Positions 52,524 to 62,310 are shown, numbered from the stretch's first letter. The stretch is 64,000 bases of DNA from FEN-1279 sp964501535 (GCA_964501535.1 CAZCSV010000003.1:248001-312000); one strand, 5' to 3'. Translations and numbers: made by a program. Notes: generated by a model not told the origin, from the letters alone.

Positions 52524-53243
52524 TTAAAAATCGGCATTTGAAAAAACGTTCTGAACATCATCGTGTTCTTCGACCACTTCAAGAAATTTCATCACATCGC
52601 CTGCGGCCTTTTCGTCAAGTTCGACCAAATTTTTAGCGAGCTGTTGAAGAGAAGCACTTTCTATTTTGTATTTTTTATCTTCAAGAGCTTTTCTTACTTT
52701 TTCAAAATTTTCTATATTGCTAATAACCTCGAAAAAATCATCTTCCGTCTTCAAGTCATCCGCACCGGCATCGAGAATAATCTCCATCACATCATCTTCA
52801 GAATGATTATCTTTAGGCAATATTACAACGCCTTTTCTCTCAAACATCCAGGCAACGGAACCTGATTCGCCGAGGTTGCCATTATGTTTAGAAATCATGT
52901 GTCTCAGTTCCGCTACAGTTCTGTTCCTGTTATCCGTAACGCACTCTATCATGACAGCCACACCATGGGGGGCATATGCTTCATAAGTAATTTCCTCGTA
53001 GTGAACGCCTTCGAGTTCGCCCGTACCCTTCTTAATCGCTCTGTTAATATTATCCTGCGGCATATTACTGGATTTAGCACTTGCGATAGCGAGTCTCAAT
53101 CTCGGATTTCCTGCCGGGTCTCCCCCGCCGTCCCTTGCAGCTATTGAAATTTCTTTAATGATTTTAGTAAAAACTTTTCCTCTTGCTGCATCCGTTGCAG
53201 CTTTTTTACGTTTAATAGTTGCCCACTTTGAATGACCTGACAT
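52524..53243 (-). CDS. YebC/PmpR-family protein
   Basis: The 239-residue product begins MSGHSKWATIKRKKAATDA, the invariant start of the family, followed by NPRLRLAIASAKSSNMPQDN. The middle contains APHGVAVMIECVTDNRNRT. Members are described as transcription or translation regulators (the TACO1 homologues help ribosomes). Gene order next to ruvC is conserved in many bacteria. Nothing unusual is seen. Confidence 0.95.
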   Translation of the reverse strand: MSGHSKWATIKRKKAATDAARGKVFTKIIKEISIAARDGGGDPAGNPRLRLAIASAKSSNMPQDNINRAIKKGTGELEGVHYEEITYEAYAPHGVAVMIECVTDNRNRTVAELRHMISKHNGNLGESGSVAWMFERKGVVILPKDNHSEDDVMEIILDAGADDLKTEDDFFEVISNIENFEKVRKALEDKKYKIESASLQQLAKNLVELDEKAAGDVMKFLEVVEEHDDVQNVFSNADF

Positions 53244-53282
53244 AATAATTTGAATAAAAAATTATAAAATAACAATTAAAAC

Positions 53283-55031
53283 TTATGATTTACTTAATTT
53301 TAGATCTTTGATTCTCAGTTTCACCGATTCCCTGCCGTTCCAAAGACTCCTGTCGATTGAATAACAGATATCCACACAGTTACCTGTTTTGATAATATCA
53401 CTATAACTTTTCGAAAGAAAGAAAACAGCATCGAATATTTTTTTTGATTCAGAATCCCTTACTTTAAATATATGTGTATCGCTTTTAGCATTTTTCACAG
53501 CACCTACGACCTGCACGTTATCGGTTACAAATACAGGCACCGAATTTCCAGGTCCATACGGTTCAAAGAACGAAAGGATATTCACAAATACATTATTTAT
53601 TTCATCGAACCGAAGTTCCGAATCAATTTCTATTTCAGGCTGAAGTTCGTTTATGGTTAATTCTTCCTTAGCAATTTCGTTAAAAATCTCTCTGAACTCA
53701 TCAATTTTATCGATACTGATTTCCAGACCAGCCGCATGACAATGTCCGCCGAACTGTATAAGCTTGTCCTCGCACTTTTTCAAGGCTTCATACAAATTAA
53801 AACCGTTGATACTTCTTGCACTGCCTTTTGCCACTCCACTCACATACGTCAAAACAATAGAAGGGACATTATATTTTTCAACCAGTCTTGCGGCAACAAT
53901 CCCAATTACACCCGGATGCCACTCCTTATTGTAAAGGACTATAGAATAATATTTACCGTTATTATTAATCTCCTCAAAAATCTTAAATGCATCATCAGTA
54001 ATTGTTTTATCGAGTTCACGCCTGTTAGTATTTTCAAGGTCGAGAGTAAGAGCAAGTTCACCGAGTTCTCTGGGGTCTTCGCTGGTTAAAAGCTCAACTG
54101 CTCTTTTGGCATCGCCAAGCCTGCCGACCGCATTAATCCTGGGCGCCAATGAATACACAATATTATTAGTATTAATCGAATTTTCTTTTAATCCGACTTT
54201 ATCCATCAATGTTTTCAATGAAGGTCTTGGCTTTGAATTTATCAGTTTAAAACCCTCATTTACAAGGATTCTGTTTTCGTCGGTAATCGGCACGATATCG
54301 GAAGATGTAGCGAGAGCAACAAAGTCTATCAGAGTATTAGCAAATTCGATTTGATTTTGTTTTTGACATACAGCCTGAATAAGTTTAAAGGCTACTCCTG
54401 TACCGCAAAGGAATTTATATGGATAAGAACAATCTTTTCTCAACGGGTCCAACACAGCCAGGGCCTCAGGAATCTGCTCCGGAGGCTGATGGTGGTCACA
54501 AATAATGAATTCAACACCGATAGTTTTAGCATATTCAATTTTATCATAAGCCGTTATTCCGCAATCGATAGCAACCATTAACTTAATGTTTTCGTTTTTT
54601 GCTTTTTCGATAGCATTCAGGGAAATTCCGTAACCTTCTTTAATCCTATCGGGAATGTAGACCAAAGATTCCAGACCGAAATGTTTAAGAAATAAATGAA
54701 ACATCGAAGCACCGCAAGTGCCATCGACATCATAGTCACCGAGCACCATGATTTTTTCTTTGTCGTTGATTGCCTGAATGATTCTGTCTGTAGCGACATC
54801 ACAGTCTTTCATCAGGAATGGGTCATAAAGTTTTTCTTTAGTAGGTTTAAAAAACTTTACAACTTTATGGTAATCAGTTATACCGCGTGAATAAAGGATT
54901 CTAAGTAATTTATCAGGAAGTTGTACTTTCGCTTTGAGGTTCCTTATATCCGAGATAAATGAATTTATTCCCCTGCCCTCTTCGGAGGACAGCTCCGGGT
55001 AGAGTTTTTTTAATTTCCAAATTTTTTTCAA
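53283..55031 (-). CDS. recJ: Single-stranded-DNA exonuclease RecJ
   Basis: The 582-residue product carries the DHH phosphoesterase motifs: MVLGDYDVDGTCGASMF, then AIDCG, and FIICDHHQPPEQIPEAL. The DHHA1 motif is IQFGGHCHAAGLEIS, and an OB-like C-terminal domain follows. RecJ degrades single-stranded DNA 5' to 3' in recombination and mismatch repair. It opens the minus-strand run of DNA-repair genes. The start at 55031 gives the usual N-terminus MKKIWKLKKLYPELS. Confidence 0.96.
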   Translation of the reverse strand: MKKIWKLKKLYPELSSEEGRGINSFISDIRNLKAKVQLPDKLLRILYSRGITDYHKVVKFFKPTKEKLYDPFLMKDCDVATDRIIQAINDKEKIMVLGDYDVDGTCGASMFHLFLKHFGLESLVYIPDRIKEGYGISLNAIEKAKNENIKLMVAIDCGITAYDKIEYAKTIGVEFIICDHHQPPEQIPEALAVLDPLRKDCSYPYKFLCGTGVAFKLIQAVCQKQNQIEFANTLIDFVALATSSDIVPITDENRILVNEGFKLINSKPRPSLKTLMDKVGLKENSINTNNIVYSLAPRINAVGRLGDAKRAVELLTSEDPRELGELALTLDLENTNRRELDKTITDDAFKIFEEINNNGKYYSIVLYNKEWHPGVIGIVAARLVEKYNVPSIVLTYVSGVAKGSARSINGFNLYEALKKCEDKLIQFGGHCHAAGLEISIDKIDEFREIFNEIAKEELTINELQPEIEIDSELRFDEINNVFVNILSFFEPYGPGNSVPVFVTDNVQVVGAVKNAKSDTHIFKVRDSESKKIFDAVFFLSKSYSDIIKTGNCVDICYSIDRSLWNGRESVKLRIKDLKLSKS

Positions 55032-55053
55032 TGCTCATAAATTTATTTTTTAG

Positions 55054-55137
55054 TGCTCAAAGAGGGACTCGAACCCTCACCTTAATACTAAGACTGCACC
55101 CTGAATGCAGCGCGTCTACCAATTCCGCCATTTGAGC
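55054..55137 (-). tRNA. tRNA-Leu (anticodon CAG)
   Basis: The minus strand folds into an 84-nt type II tRNA. The acceptor GCTCAAA pairs with TTTGAGC, the D arm is GGCGGAATTGGTAGACGC, and the anticodon loop TTCAGGG between CTGCA and TGCAG gives CAG. A long variable arm and the T arm GAGGGTTCGAGTCCCTC follow. No CCA is encoded. It is complete and lies 22 bp upstream of recJ on the same strand. Confidence 0.95.
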
Positions 55138-55335
55138 ATATTCAATACAAACACAAATTATAGATTTTCCTATAAGTTATGGAAATACTTTACCGTTTGA
55201 AAGATATATATACATTTATGCAAATACAATTTCAAAAATTTTCTCCATAAAAAAATTATATTATTTCCGAAAAATACCAAAAAAGAAGTGCTTTTTTTAA
55301 ATAAAAACTTTCATAACTTTATGATTTAATAAAAT

Positions 55336-56094
55336 ATGATTGAAATTACAAAGTTAACGAAGAGATATGAAGGGGGCAAAACTGCACTCGACGAAGTTAC
55401 TTTTAAGATTAACTCGGGAGAAATTTGCGGTTATATAGGTGAAAACGGGGCAGGAAAAACAACGACAATAAAAATTATTTCAGGAGCTCTTGATTTTGAT
55501 GCCGGCACAGTTGAAATTTCTAACATCGATGTAAAGAAAAACCCGGTCGATGTAAAGAAAATAATCGGATATGTTCCGGAATCAGGAAATATATTCAACT
55601 CCCTAAAAATATCCGAATATCTTCATTTCATAGGAAGAATAAGAAATTTAAAAGAAGCTACAATAGAAAGGCGAATGCAATATTTCGCTGAGTTTTTCGA
55701 ATATAACGAATATCTAAATTCTTCAATAGGCAGTCTATCCAAGGGAACGAAACAGAAAGTCCTGATAACATCAGCACTATTGCATAACCCGAAAATTATA
55801 TTACTAGACGAACCACTGAACGGTCTAGATGCAAATTCGATTTTTATTTTTCAGGACATGATAAAAATACTCTCCGAGAAAGCTAAAACGATTTTCTATT
55901 GTTCACATTTACTCGATATTATAGAGAAAATATCGACAAGATTAATTATTTTGGAGAAAGGCCGAATAAAACTGGACTCCGATGCAAATAAGCTGAAATC
56001 ATCGGAGAACTACAAGGGGCTTGAAAATTTATACAAGAACATCAAGGGAGAAAGGGAATATAAAAAATTCATATATGAAGAAGTTTTCGATTAA
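55336..56094 (+). CDS. ABC transporter ATP-binding protein
   Basis: The 252-residue product is an ABC-2-type ATPase. Walker A is GENGAGKTTTIK, the signature is LSKGTKQKVLI, Walker B is KIILLDEPLNGLD and the H-loop is FYCSHLLD. No permease gene lies within several kilobases on either side, so its membrane partner is elsewhere. The last 20 bp overlap the start of an outer-membrane protein gene, an unusual pairing. The ATPase is complete and should be active with a partner. Confidence 0.9.
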   Translation: MIEITKLTKRYEGGKTALDEVTFKINSGEICGYIGENGAGKTTTIKIISGALDFDAGTVEISNIDVKKNPVDVKKIIGYVPESGNIFNSLKISEYLHFIGRIRNLKEATIERRMQYFAEFFEYNEYLNSSIGSLSKGTKQKVLITSALLHNPKIILLDEPLNGLDANSIFIFQDMIKILSEKAKTIFYCSHLLDIIEKISTRLIILEKGRIKLDSDANKLKSSENYKGLENLYKNIKGEREYKKFIYEEVFD

Positions 56095-57985
56095 TATTTT
56101 TATATTTCTGTTTCTTACATTTCATTCTGCTGTTGCTCAATTAAACAGGGTTTCGACTGATTCATTATACAGGGAAAATTCAATTTCAACAAATCTAGAT
56201 AACAATGTAAACTCAGCGCTTCTCAATTCGAAAATTAATGTAAACCATGACGTAAAAAAGCTGAATTTCATTTTTATAAACAATTATTCTTCAGACGTTA
56301 CGAAATTGACGGATAACTATTACAGGGATTATAACGATTTCAGTGCTACAGGCAACTACAAAATATCAAAAAATTTCAAATCCGGCATCGGAGTCCAATA
56401 CAGGACTTTATCGGACAACAGAGCAATAGAAATAAATAAAGATGAAAATGCATTTTACTATTCGAATTTCGATTACAAGCCCGGAAATGATTTTTATATA
56501 AACTCTAAAATCGGAATAAGGAACGAAGAACAAATCGGCGAAAAAAATACCGGGCTCGGCGGGATATTATCCTCGGAATTCAACGGATTTAATTTATATA
56601 ATTTCATTTCAGACGGTAATCTGAATCTAAGTTACGACAAGCTTACACAAAAAACGAATTACAGCATAGAATTTAACACAAATGTTTTTAAAAGGTTCAC
56701 GAAAAGGTCAGAGAATAATACAATAATAAGATTTTATGACAGGCGCAGTGATTTTTACATACCGGCGACAGGAAGCATAATAGGCAATTATAACATAAAA
56801 AACAATATTCAGTCGAGAATCGAAAGTTACATTTATGTGGAAGATAAATTAAGATACGGAATAAGCGACCATTTGAATTTTAATATTATGGGAGCATATA
56901 CGGCGAAGTTTATTGACAGCAGGTATGAATATATACCATCATCACAAAATATCGTATTAGAAAACATTTACAATGCAAAGGTAAACGAAAACGGTTTTCA
57001 GGCAGGGACAAATCTGGAATTTTCCACTAAAAACTATTATGCAAAAATATGGATGTTATACTCCGAACGGGTCGAGCAGCATAATCCTGCCGATATCGGT
57101 GAGTTTCCGTCATCAATCATACGTGAACTGGAGAGACTTGAAAAAGACAAAGACAACAACAGCAAAAACACGTCTCTTGTACTAGAAGCGAATGCAAATA
57201 TAACAAATACACATTCGTTCAGATTTTCGGGTTCTTCATCGATATTAAAATATGATACGGACAGTAAGGATAATTACGACGACAGGGATGAATTGAATTC
57301 CATTCTTAATATATCCCATAAATACAGCAATCTCCGGAATTTTATTCTTGAAACGACATTTGAATACAATATGGCTACACTGAGTTATTTATTTAAAGAA
57401 AAAAGCTCAAACAACAACACAAATAAAATTTACAGGCTGACGTCCCGTAGTGTTTATAATCCAACCTTTTCTTTGTCCACAAAAAATTCTCTTCAGGTAT
57501 TGGCAAATTACACAGTATATAAATTCGAGGATATAGTTTCAAAGATACAGAGTTTTTCATTCAGGCAACTGACGGTTGCCGATACAACAAATTACAATTT
57601 CAGCAGGAATATATTTTTTGACTTCTTCGGAATAATGAAAATCTATGAACAGGGTGCATATAATGAAAAAGAATTTTCGGAAAGACCGTTGGCATATTTT
57701 GATGACAGAAAATTGAATGCATTTTTAGGTTACAAATTAACTGAAAATCTTATATTTTCGGTTGGATTTGCTCACTTTATACAGAGACAATATATTTATG
57801 ACAGCGGGATAAGATATTTAAGAAGGACTATATCAAACTACGGTCCTATTGGAAAAATCCAGTTTTATTTTAAGAATAACTCCAAGATAGAAGTAACCGG
57901 AAGCAAAGATTTCATGGAATCGAGCGATAATACGATAATAAATAAATCAGAAAGTTTATATATAAATGTACTTTGGAACATATAA
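56075..57985 (+). CDS. Predicted outer-membrane beta-barrel protein
   Basis: I choose the ATG at 56075, because MKKFSINIFIFLFLTFHSAV is a proper signal peptide and the 18 codons before it are not. The 636-residue mature region is made of alternating strands (GIGVQYRTLSDNRAIEI, FYINSKIGIRNEEQ, VQVLANYTVYKFED-like) and ends LYINVLWNI, with a terminal hydrophobic residue fit for BAM insertion. I do not recognise a family. It overlaps the upstream ABC ATPase gene by 20 bp, so translation is coupled, but a functional link is only inferred. Confidence 0.78.
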   Translation: MKKFSINIFIFLFLTFHSAVAQLNRVSTDSLYRENSISTNLDNNVNSALLNSKINVNHDVKKLNFIFINNYSSDVTKLTDNYYRDYNDFSATGNYKISKNFKSGIGVQYRTLSDNRAIEINKDENAFYYSNFDYKPGNDFYINSKIGIRNEEQIGEKNTGLGGILSSEFNGFNLYNFISDGNLNLSYDKLTQKTNYSIEFNTNVFKRFTKRSENNTIIRFYDRRSDFYIPATGSIIGNYNIKNNIQSRIESYIYVEDKLRYGISDHLNFNIMGAYTAKFIDSRYEYIPSSQNIVLENIYNAKVNENGFQAGTNLEFSTKNYYAKIWMLYSERVEQHNPADIGEFPSSIIRELERLEKDKDNNSKNTSLVLEANANITNTHSFRFSGSSSILKYDTDSKDNYDDRDELNSILNISHKYSNLRNFILETTFEYNMATLSYLFKEKSSNNNTNKIYRLTSRSVYNPTFSLSTKNSLQVLANYTVYKFEDIVSKIQSFSFRQLTVADTTNYNFSRNIFFDFFGIMKIYEQGAYNEKEFSERPLAYFDDRKLNAFLGYKLTENLIFSVGFAHFIQRQYIYDSGIRYLRRTISNYGPIGKIQFYFKNNSKIEVTGSKDFMESSDNTIINKSESLYINVLWNI

Positions 57986-57997
57986 AATAAACCAAGC

Positions 57998-58402
57998 TTG
58001 AAAAATATTTCACTAAAAATCAAAAGCGAAAGGACCGAAATTTCAAAGTTCGAAAAGGTCTTAGAAAAAATAAACAGAGAGTTTGGACTGCATCGGGACA
58101 GATTTATAAATCTGCAGATTGCAGTATCGGAGGCTTTAGTAAATGCCATTGTACACGGAAATAAAGAAAACCAGCAAAAGAAAGTTCACATCGAAATATA
58201 CTACGATAAATCAACACTTACCATAAAAATAAAGGACGAAGGAGAAGGATTCAATCCCGAGGAAATTCCCGACCCGACGAATCACAACAATCTTCTAAAA
58301 GAACACGGAAGAGGAATTTTTATCATTAAATCCTTAATAGATAAATTTGAATGTAATCCATCAAAAAAAGGAACTGAATTTATACTTACAATTGTTAAAT
58401 AA
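57998..58402 (+). CDS. RsbW-like serine/threonine kinase / anti-sigma regulatory ATPase
   Basis: The 134-residue product starts at TTG; no ATG is available in the conserved region. The GHKL ATPase boxes are the N box EALVNAIVHGN, the G1 box DEGEGFNPEEI and the G2 box EHGRGIFIIKSLID. This is the single-domain anti-sigma-factor kinase type that phosphorylates an STAS anti-anti-sigma factor. No sigma factor or STAS protein is next to it, so the target is unknown. It lies 12 bp after the barrel gene. Confidence 0.9.
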   Translation: MKNISLKIKSERTEISKFEKVLEKINREFGLHRDRFINLQIAVSEALVNAIVHGNKENQQKKVHIEIYYDKSTLTIKIKDEGEGFNPEEIPDPTNHNNLLKEHGRGIFIIKSLIDKFECNPSKKGTEFILTIVK

Positions 58403-58441
58403 TTATATATTTATTTCTTTAAAACTTTTTAATAAAAAATC

Positions 58442-59362
58442 ATGAAAATCACAATCGTTGGAGCAGGAAACGTAGGTGCAACTGCCGCTCAGATAATAGT
58501 AGACAGGACGCTAGCAAACGATGTAGTACTGCTCGATGTCGTTGAGGGTGTTCCCCAAGGGAAAGCTCTTGATATTTACCAGTCTGCCGCCATTCAGACT
58601 TCCGATACAAAAATTTACGGTACAAACACTTATGAGCCGACAGCTAATTCAGATATTGCTGTATTAACCGCCGGTTCACCAAGGAAACCGGGGATGTCGC
58701 GAGATGACTTAATTGCAATAAACGCCGACATTATAACTAACGCAACAAAGGAAATTGTAAAGTATTCGCCAAACTGCATTATTATTGTCGTGTCAAATCC
58801 TTTGGATGCAATGACATACGCAGCATTCGTGAACAGCCACTTTCCAAGAAACAGAGTTATTGGAATGTCGGGTGTTTTGGACACAGCAAGATTCAAGACT
58901 TTTATTTGTATGGAGCTGAACGTATCAATAGAAAATATTAACGCACTAGTGCTAGGTGGGCACGGCGATTCGATGGTTCCGCTAGTAAGATATACAACTG
59001 TTGCCGGTGTTCCTCTAACGGATTTACTCCCGAAAAGCAGGGTTGATGCTTTAATTGAAAGGACAAGACACGGAGGTGCAGAGATAGTGAAGCATCTTAA
59101 GACGGGAAGTGCTTATTACGCCCCAGCTGCATCAATAGTACAGATGATAGATTCGATAGTAAACAACAGGCACAGAATAATGGCATGCTGTGTATATTTG
59201 CAGGGTGAATACGGTCATAGCGACATCTGTCTGGGTGTTCCCGTAAAAATCGGTGCACAGGGAATGGAAGAAATCGTTCCAATCAAATTAACAGAAGACG
59301 AAAAGGCAGCGTTCGATAAATCCGCAGAAGATGTAAGAAGCATGATACAGAAGATGCAATAA
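58442..59362 (+). CDS. mdh: Malate dehydrogenase
   Basis: The 306-residue product is of the LDH-like NAD-dependent type. The nucleotide loop is VGAGNVGATAAQII. The substrate loop is AGSPRKPGMSRDDLI, where the arginine in the PRKPGMSR position favours malate over lactate. The catalytic histidine is in LGGHGDSMVPLVRY. It interconverts malate and oxaloacetate. A terminator follows at 59386-59418. Confidence 0.95.
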   Translation: MKITIVGAGNVGATAAQIIVDRTLANDVVLLDVVEGVPQGKALDIYQSAAIQTSDTKIYGTNTYEPTANSDIAVLTAGSPRKPGMSRDDLIAINADIITNATKEIVKYSPNCIIIVVSNPLDAMTYAAFVNSHFPRNRVIGMSGVLDTARFKTFICMELNVSIENINALVLGGHGDSMVPLVRYTTVAGVPLTDLLPKSRVDALIERTRHGGAEIVKHLKTGSAYYAPAASIVQMIDSIVNNRHRIMACCVYLQGEYGHSDICLGVPVKIGAQGMEEIVPIKLTEDEKAAFDKSAEDVRSMIQKMQ

Positions 59363-59385
59363 AAGAGTTTATAACTGAGATAAAA

Positions 59386-59418
59386 AAAGCCGTTATTGCC
59401 AAAACAATAACGGCTTTT
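59386..59418 (+). terminator. Bidirectional intrinsic terminator between mdh and rpmA
   Basis: AAAGCCGTTATTG (59386-59398) pairs perfectly with CAATAACGGCTTT (59405-59417) around a 6-nt loop. A and T tracts on both sides let it serve mdh and the converging ribosomal protein genes. Confidence 0.88.
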
Positions 59419-59436
59419 CAATTAAACAAAAAAACA

Positions 59437-59697
59437 TTAATTAGTATCCAAAGGTAAAACATTTAAAATTTTTCTTCCTGCTTTATCAGTAAATTTCACT
59501 TTTCCGTCTATCAATGAAAATATCGTATGGTCTCTTCCCAGACCTACATTCTTTCCGGGGATAAATTTTGTTCCTCTTTGTCTGACAAGAATGTTACCTG
59601 CTTTAACGAGTTCACCGCCATAACGCTTTACGCCCAATCTTTTTGATTGCGAATCACGACCATTTTTTGAACTTCCAAGACCTTTTTTATGTGCCAT
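59437..59697 (-). CDS. rpmA: 50S ribosomal protein L27
   Basis: The 86-residue L27 begins MAHKKGLGSSKNGRDSQSKR and contains GGELVKAGNILVRQRGTKF, all invariant features. There is no extra N-terminal propeptide of the Firmicutes kind. It lies 18 bp after rplU in the usual order. Confidence 0.98.
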   Translation of the reverse strand: MAHKKGLGSSKNGRDSQSKRLGVKRYGGELVKAGNILVRQRGTKFIPGKNVGLGRDHTIFSLIDGKVKFTDKAGRKILNVLPLDTN

Positions 59698-59715
59698 ATT
59701 ACTTAAACTTTTAAA

Positions 59716-60024
59716 TTATATAATTTTTTCTATTACTATCTGGGTATACTGCTGTTTATGTCCTTTTTTAACCTTATACCCTTTTCTGATTTTTTTCTTG
59801 AACACTATCACCTTTTCATCTTTAACATGGCCTAAAACTTTCGCTTCCACTTTATGCTTCAATGTCGGGGCTCCCACCTCAAAATTATTATCGTCCGAAG
59901 AATAGAATAATACCTTATCGAATTTGATTTTTTTACCCTCTTCTTCAGCAAGTTTAGGAACAAATAACTTCTGATTTTCCTGAACTTTATACTGTACTCC
60001 TTTAATATCTACAATAGCGTACAT
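59716..60024 (-). CDS. rplU: 50S ribosomal protein L21
   Basis: The 102-residue L21 begins MYAIVDIKGVQYKVQENQKL and ends in the basic segment KKIRKGYKVKKGHKQQYTQI, as in the family. It is the first gene of rplU-rpmA. The 250 bp upstream to the TPR gene hold both promoters but show no feature I can name. Confidence 0.98.
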   Translation of the reverse strand: MYAIVDIKGVQYKVQENQKLFVPKLAEEEGKKIKFDKVLFYSSDDNNFEVGAPTLKHKVEAKVLGHVKDEKVIVFKKKIRKGYKVKKGHKQQYTQIVIEKII

Positions 60025-60276
60025 TCCTATAAATATTTATTTATAAAAGAGTAATTTAATAATTTAAACGTAAAAATTCAATGGATAAGCAATTCATATT
60101 TTGCTTTATTGGAATTAACATACTCTCATTACAATTATCTTCAAGATATGAATAGAATTTAATTACATTTTATGATACAAGATTTTTTTTTCAGATAGAG
60201 TATATATAATTAGTTTGATTATTTAAATCATTTTACTAATATTTATAAAGTTCCCACAATCTCAACATTTATTATT

Positions 60277-61089
60277 ATGAACAGATTACTACTAATATTA
60301 GTGATAATATTAACTGTATATTCTTTTGGATTCTCACAATCCGAAAAAGAATTTTTCAATCAAGGAGTAAAAGCATATAATAGTAAAAACTTCAAGGGTG
60401 CAATAGATAATTTTACAAAAGCCATTGAACTGTCTAACACGTACACAGAGGCATATTATTACCGCGGGATTTCTTACCGCAGTATGAAAGAAGATTCAAA
60501 CGCAATATACGATTTCAATAAAGTAATTGAATTATCTCCCGAATATGCTGCGGCATATTACCAGCGTGGAATCTCTTATAAAAATCTGCTTTACGATGTG
60601 AAGGCAATCTCGGATTTTACAAAGGCAATTCTGATAAACTACAAATTTGCAGAAGCATACAACAGCCGCGGTCTTGTATATTTCAGTTTAGAAAAAAATC
60701 AAACTGCTATTTCGGATTATAATAAAGCCATCAAATTAAATCCTAAATATGCGGAAGCATATTACAACCGCGGCCTGGTATATTATAAACTTGAAAAACA
60801 CTCAAAAGCAATTTCCGATTTTTCCAAAGCAATTAAATTTAATCCAAAATATGCGGAAGCATATTACAATCGCGGAAATGTTTATTACGATTTAAAAGAA
60901 AATCAGTTAGCAATAACGGATTTCACAAAAGCCATAGAGATTAATCCAAATTATGCCGAGGCATATAACAACAGGGGCAACGTATATTATTATCTATGGG
61001 ATAAAAACAAAGCCTGTGAAGACTGGCGGAAAGCATATTCACTCGGCTTAACAGACTTAAAGGAATTGGTGGAAGAGTTTTGTAAATAG
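60277..61089 (+). CDS. Exported tetratricopeptide-repeat protein
   Basis: The 270-residue product has a signal peptide (about 1-21, FGFSQ) and then seven TPR units of about 34 residues. They are nearly uniform, with repeated AYYNRGLVYY, AISDFSKAIKFNPKY and AEAYYNRG motifs. Such arrays are protein-binding scaffolds. The partner is unknown. High similarity between repeats suggests recent internal duplication. Confidence 0.88.
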   Translation: MNRLLLILVIILTVYSFGFSQSEKEFFNQGVKAYNSKNFKGAIDNFTKAIELSNTYTEAYYYRGISYRSMKEDSNAIYDFNKVIELSPEYAAAYYQRGISYKNLLYDVKAISDFTKAILINYKFAEAYNSRGLVYFSLEKNQTAISDYNKAIKLNPKYAEAYYNRGLVYYKLEKHSKAISDFSKAIKFNPKYAEAYYNRGNVYYDLKENQLAITDFTKAIEINPNYAEAYNNRGNVYYYLWDKNKACEDWRKAYSLGLTDLKELVEEFCK

Positions 61090-61138
61090 AGAGCATATTG
61101 CTTTGTTAGAAAAAAATAAATATGAAGGAGGATGATTA

Positions 61139-61318
61139 ATGAACATTCTCGATAAAATAATAAAAATGCTCGAAGATATTTTCGAGAGGTCTACAAATGT
61201 ATTAATGACCGTTTTTTTCCTTCTGGCGGTAATAATATTTGTAATTTGCTGTATAGCACTTGTTGTTCTCGGGATTATTTGGTTATATACTTATTTTACA
61301 ACCGGCGCTTTTTATTAA
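61139..61318 (+). CDS. Small membrane protein (59 aa)
   Basis: ATG at 61139 follows a perfect AAGGAGG ribosome-binding site 7 bp upstream. The 59-residue product has an amphipathic start MNILDKIIKMLEDIFERSTN and then one long hydrophobic segment (about 22-48, VLMTVFFLLAVIIF...) before YTYFTTGAFY. The strong ribosome-binding site and coherent composition make it a likely real gene too short for most ORF callers. Family unknown. Confidence 0.7.
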   Translation: MNILDKIIKMLEDIFERSTNVLMTVFFLLAVIIFVICCIALVVLGIIWLYTYFTTGAFY

Positions 61319-61457
61319 TAGCCTGAAAACATCCATCAGCAGGCGACATTAGCTCCAACCATATGATAAAATTCCTATTTTCGACAATTACATTTTTACG
61401 TATCATTTGTTTAATATTTATAATAAATTTTAATGAAGTTAAAAGGGAGTATTTATT

Positions 61458-62300
61458 ATGCGATGGAGAGGCAGAGAAGGAAGCACAAACATCGAGGACA
61501 GGAGAGGTCTTTCGGGCAAAGGTATAATAGGCGGCGGAATCGGGACGATTATAATTATGCTTGTTGTATATTTACTTGGTGGAGACCCGACTCAAATTCT
61601 CGAGACAACGCAAAATACAAACACACAGAACATATCAGAATACAAGCCCACAGCTGAAGAACAGGAACTTGCCGAATTCACATCAGTCGTCTTAGCAGAA
61701 ACCGAGAAAGTCTGGACTAAATTATTCAGACAAGAGGGGCTGGTATATGAATATCCGAAATTGGTGCTGTATACAAATTCAGTCAGTTCCGCCTGCGGTG
61801 TTTCGGGTTCTTCCACAGGTCCTTTTTATTGTCCGGGCGACAGGAAAGTATACATCGACCTTATTTTCTTTAATGAATTAAGGAATAAGTTCAGAGCACC
61901 CGGAGATTTTGCAATTGCTTACGTAATTGCACATGAAATCGGTCATCATGTTCAGACTTTGCTAGGAACCAGTGATAAAATGAATTCACTCCGAAACCGC
62001 CTAAGTAAAAAGGAATTCAACAAATACTTAGTTCGTTTTGAATTGCAGGCAGATTATTTTGCAGGTGTATGGGCGCATTACGTGGAACGAATGAATCTTC
62101 TCGAGAAAGGCGACCTTGAGGAAGCACTGAATGCCGCTAGTTCCGTTGGTGATGACCGGATACAAAAAAGTGTGCAGGGCTACGTCGTACCTGATTCTTT
62201 TACACACGGGACTTCTGAGCAGAGGCAGAGGTGGTTTAACAAAGGATTCAAGTCGGGAGATATGAAAGGAGGAGATACATTTAATGCCAAAATATTATAA
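61458..62300 (+). CDS. YpfJ-family neutral zinc metallopeptidase
   Basis: The 280-residue product begins MRWRGREGSTNIEDRRG, the conserved family start, and has one membrane segment at about 28-41 that anchors it. The zinc site is AYVIAHEIGHHVQTLLG near residue 158. The third ligand region is FELQADYFAGVWAH, and the cysteine-containing SACGVSGSSTGPFYCPGD is a further family mark. The catalytic domain should be periplasmic. It ends about 95 bp before the truncated tRNA-Ser. Confidence 0.95.
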   Translation: MRWRGREGSTNIEDRRGLSGKGIIGGGIGTIIIMLVVYLLGGDPTQILETTQNTNTQNISEYKPTAEEQELAEFTSVVLAETEKVWTKLFRQEGLVYEYPKLVLYTNSVSSACGVSGSSTGPFYCPGDRKVYIDLIFFNELRNKFRAPGDFAIAYVIAHEIGHHVQTLLGTSDKMNSLRNRLSKKEFNKYLVRFELQADYFAGVWAHYVERMNLLEKGDLEEALNAASSVGDDRIQKSVQGYVVPDSFTHGTSEQRQRWFNKGFKSGDMKGGDTFNAKIL

Positions 62301-62310
62301 CTATAAAAAA

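Noticed and set aside
56021..56074. Longer start for the outer-membrane barrel gene
   Set aside because: The 18 added residues are charged, lie inside the ABC ATPase gene and would bury the signal peptide. The ATG at 56075 places the signal peptide at the N-terminus.
60277..61089. TPR gene as a tandem DNA repeat array
   Set aside because: The repeats are protein-level TPR units inside one intact reading frame and need no separate repeat annotation.
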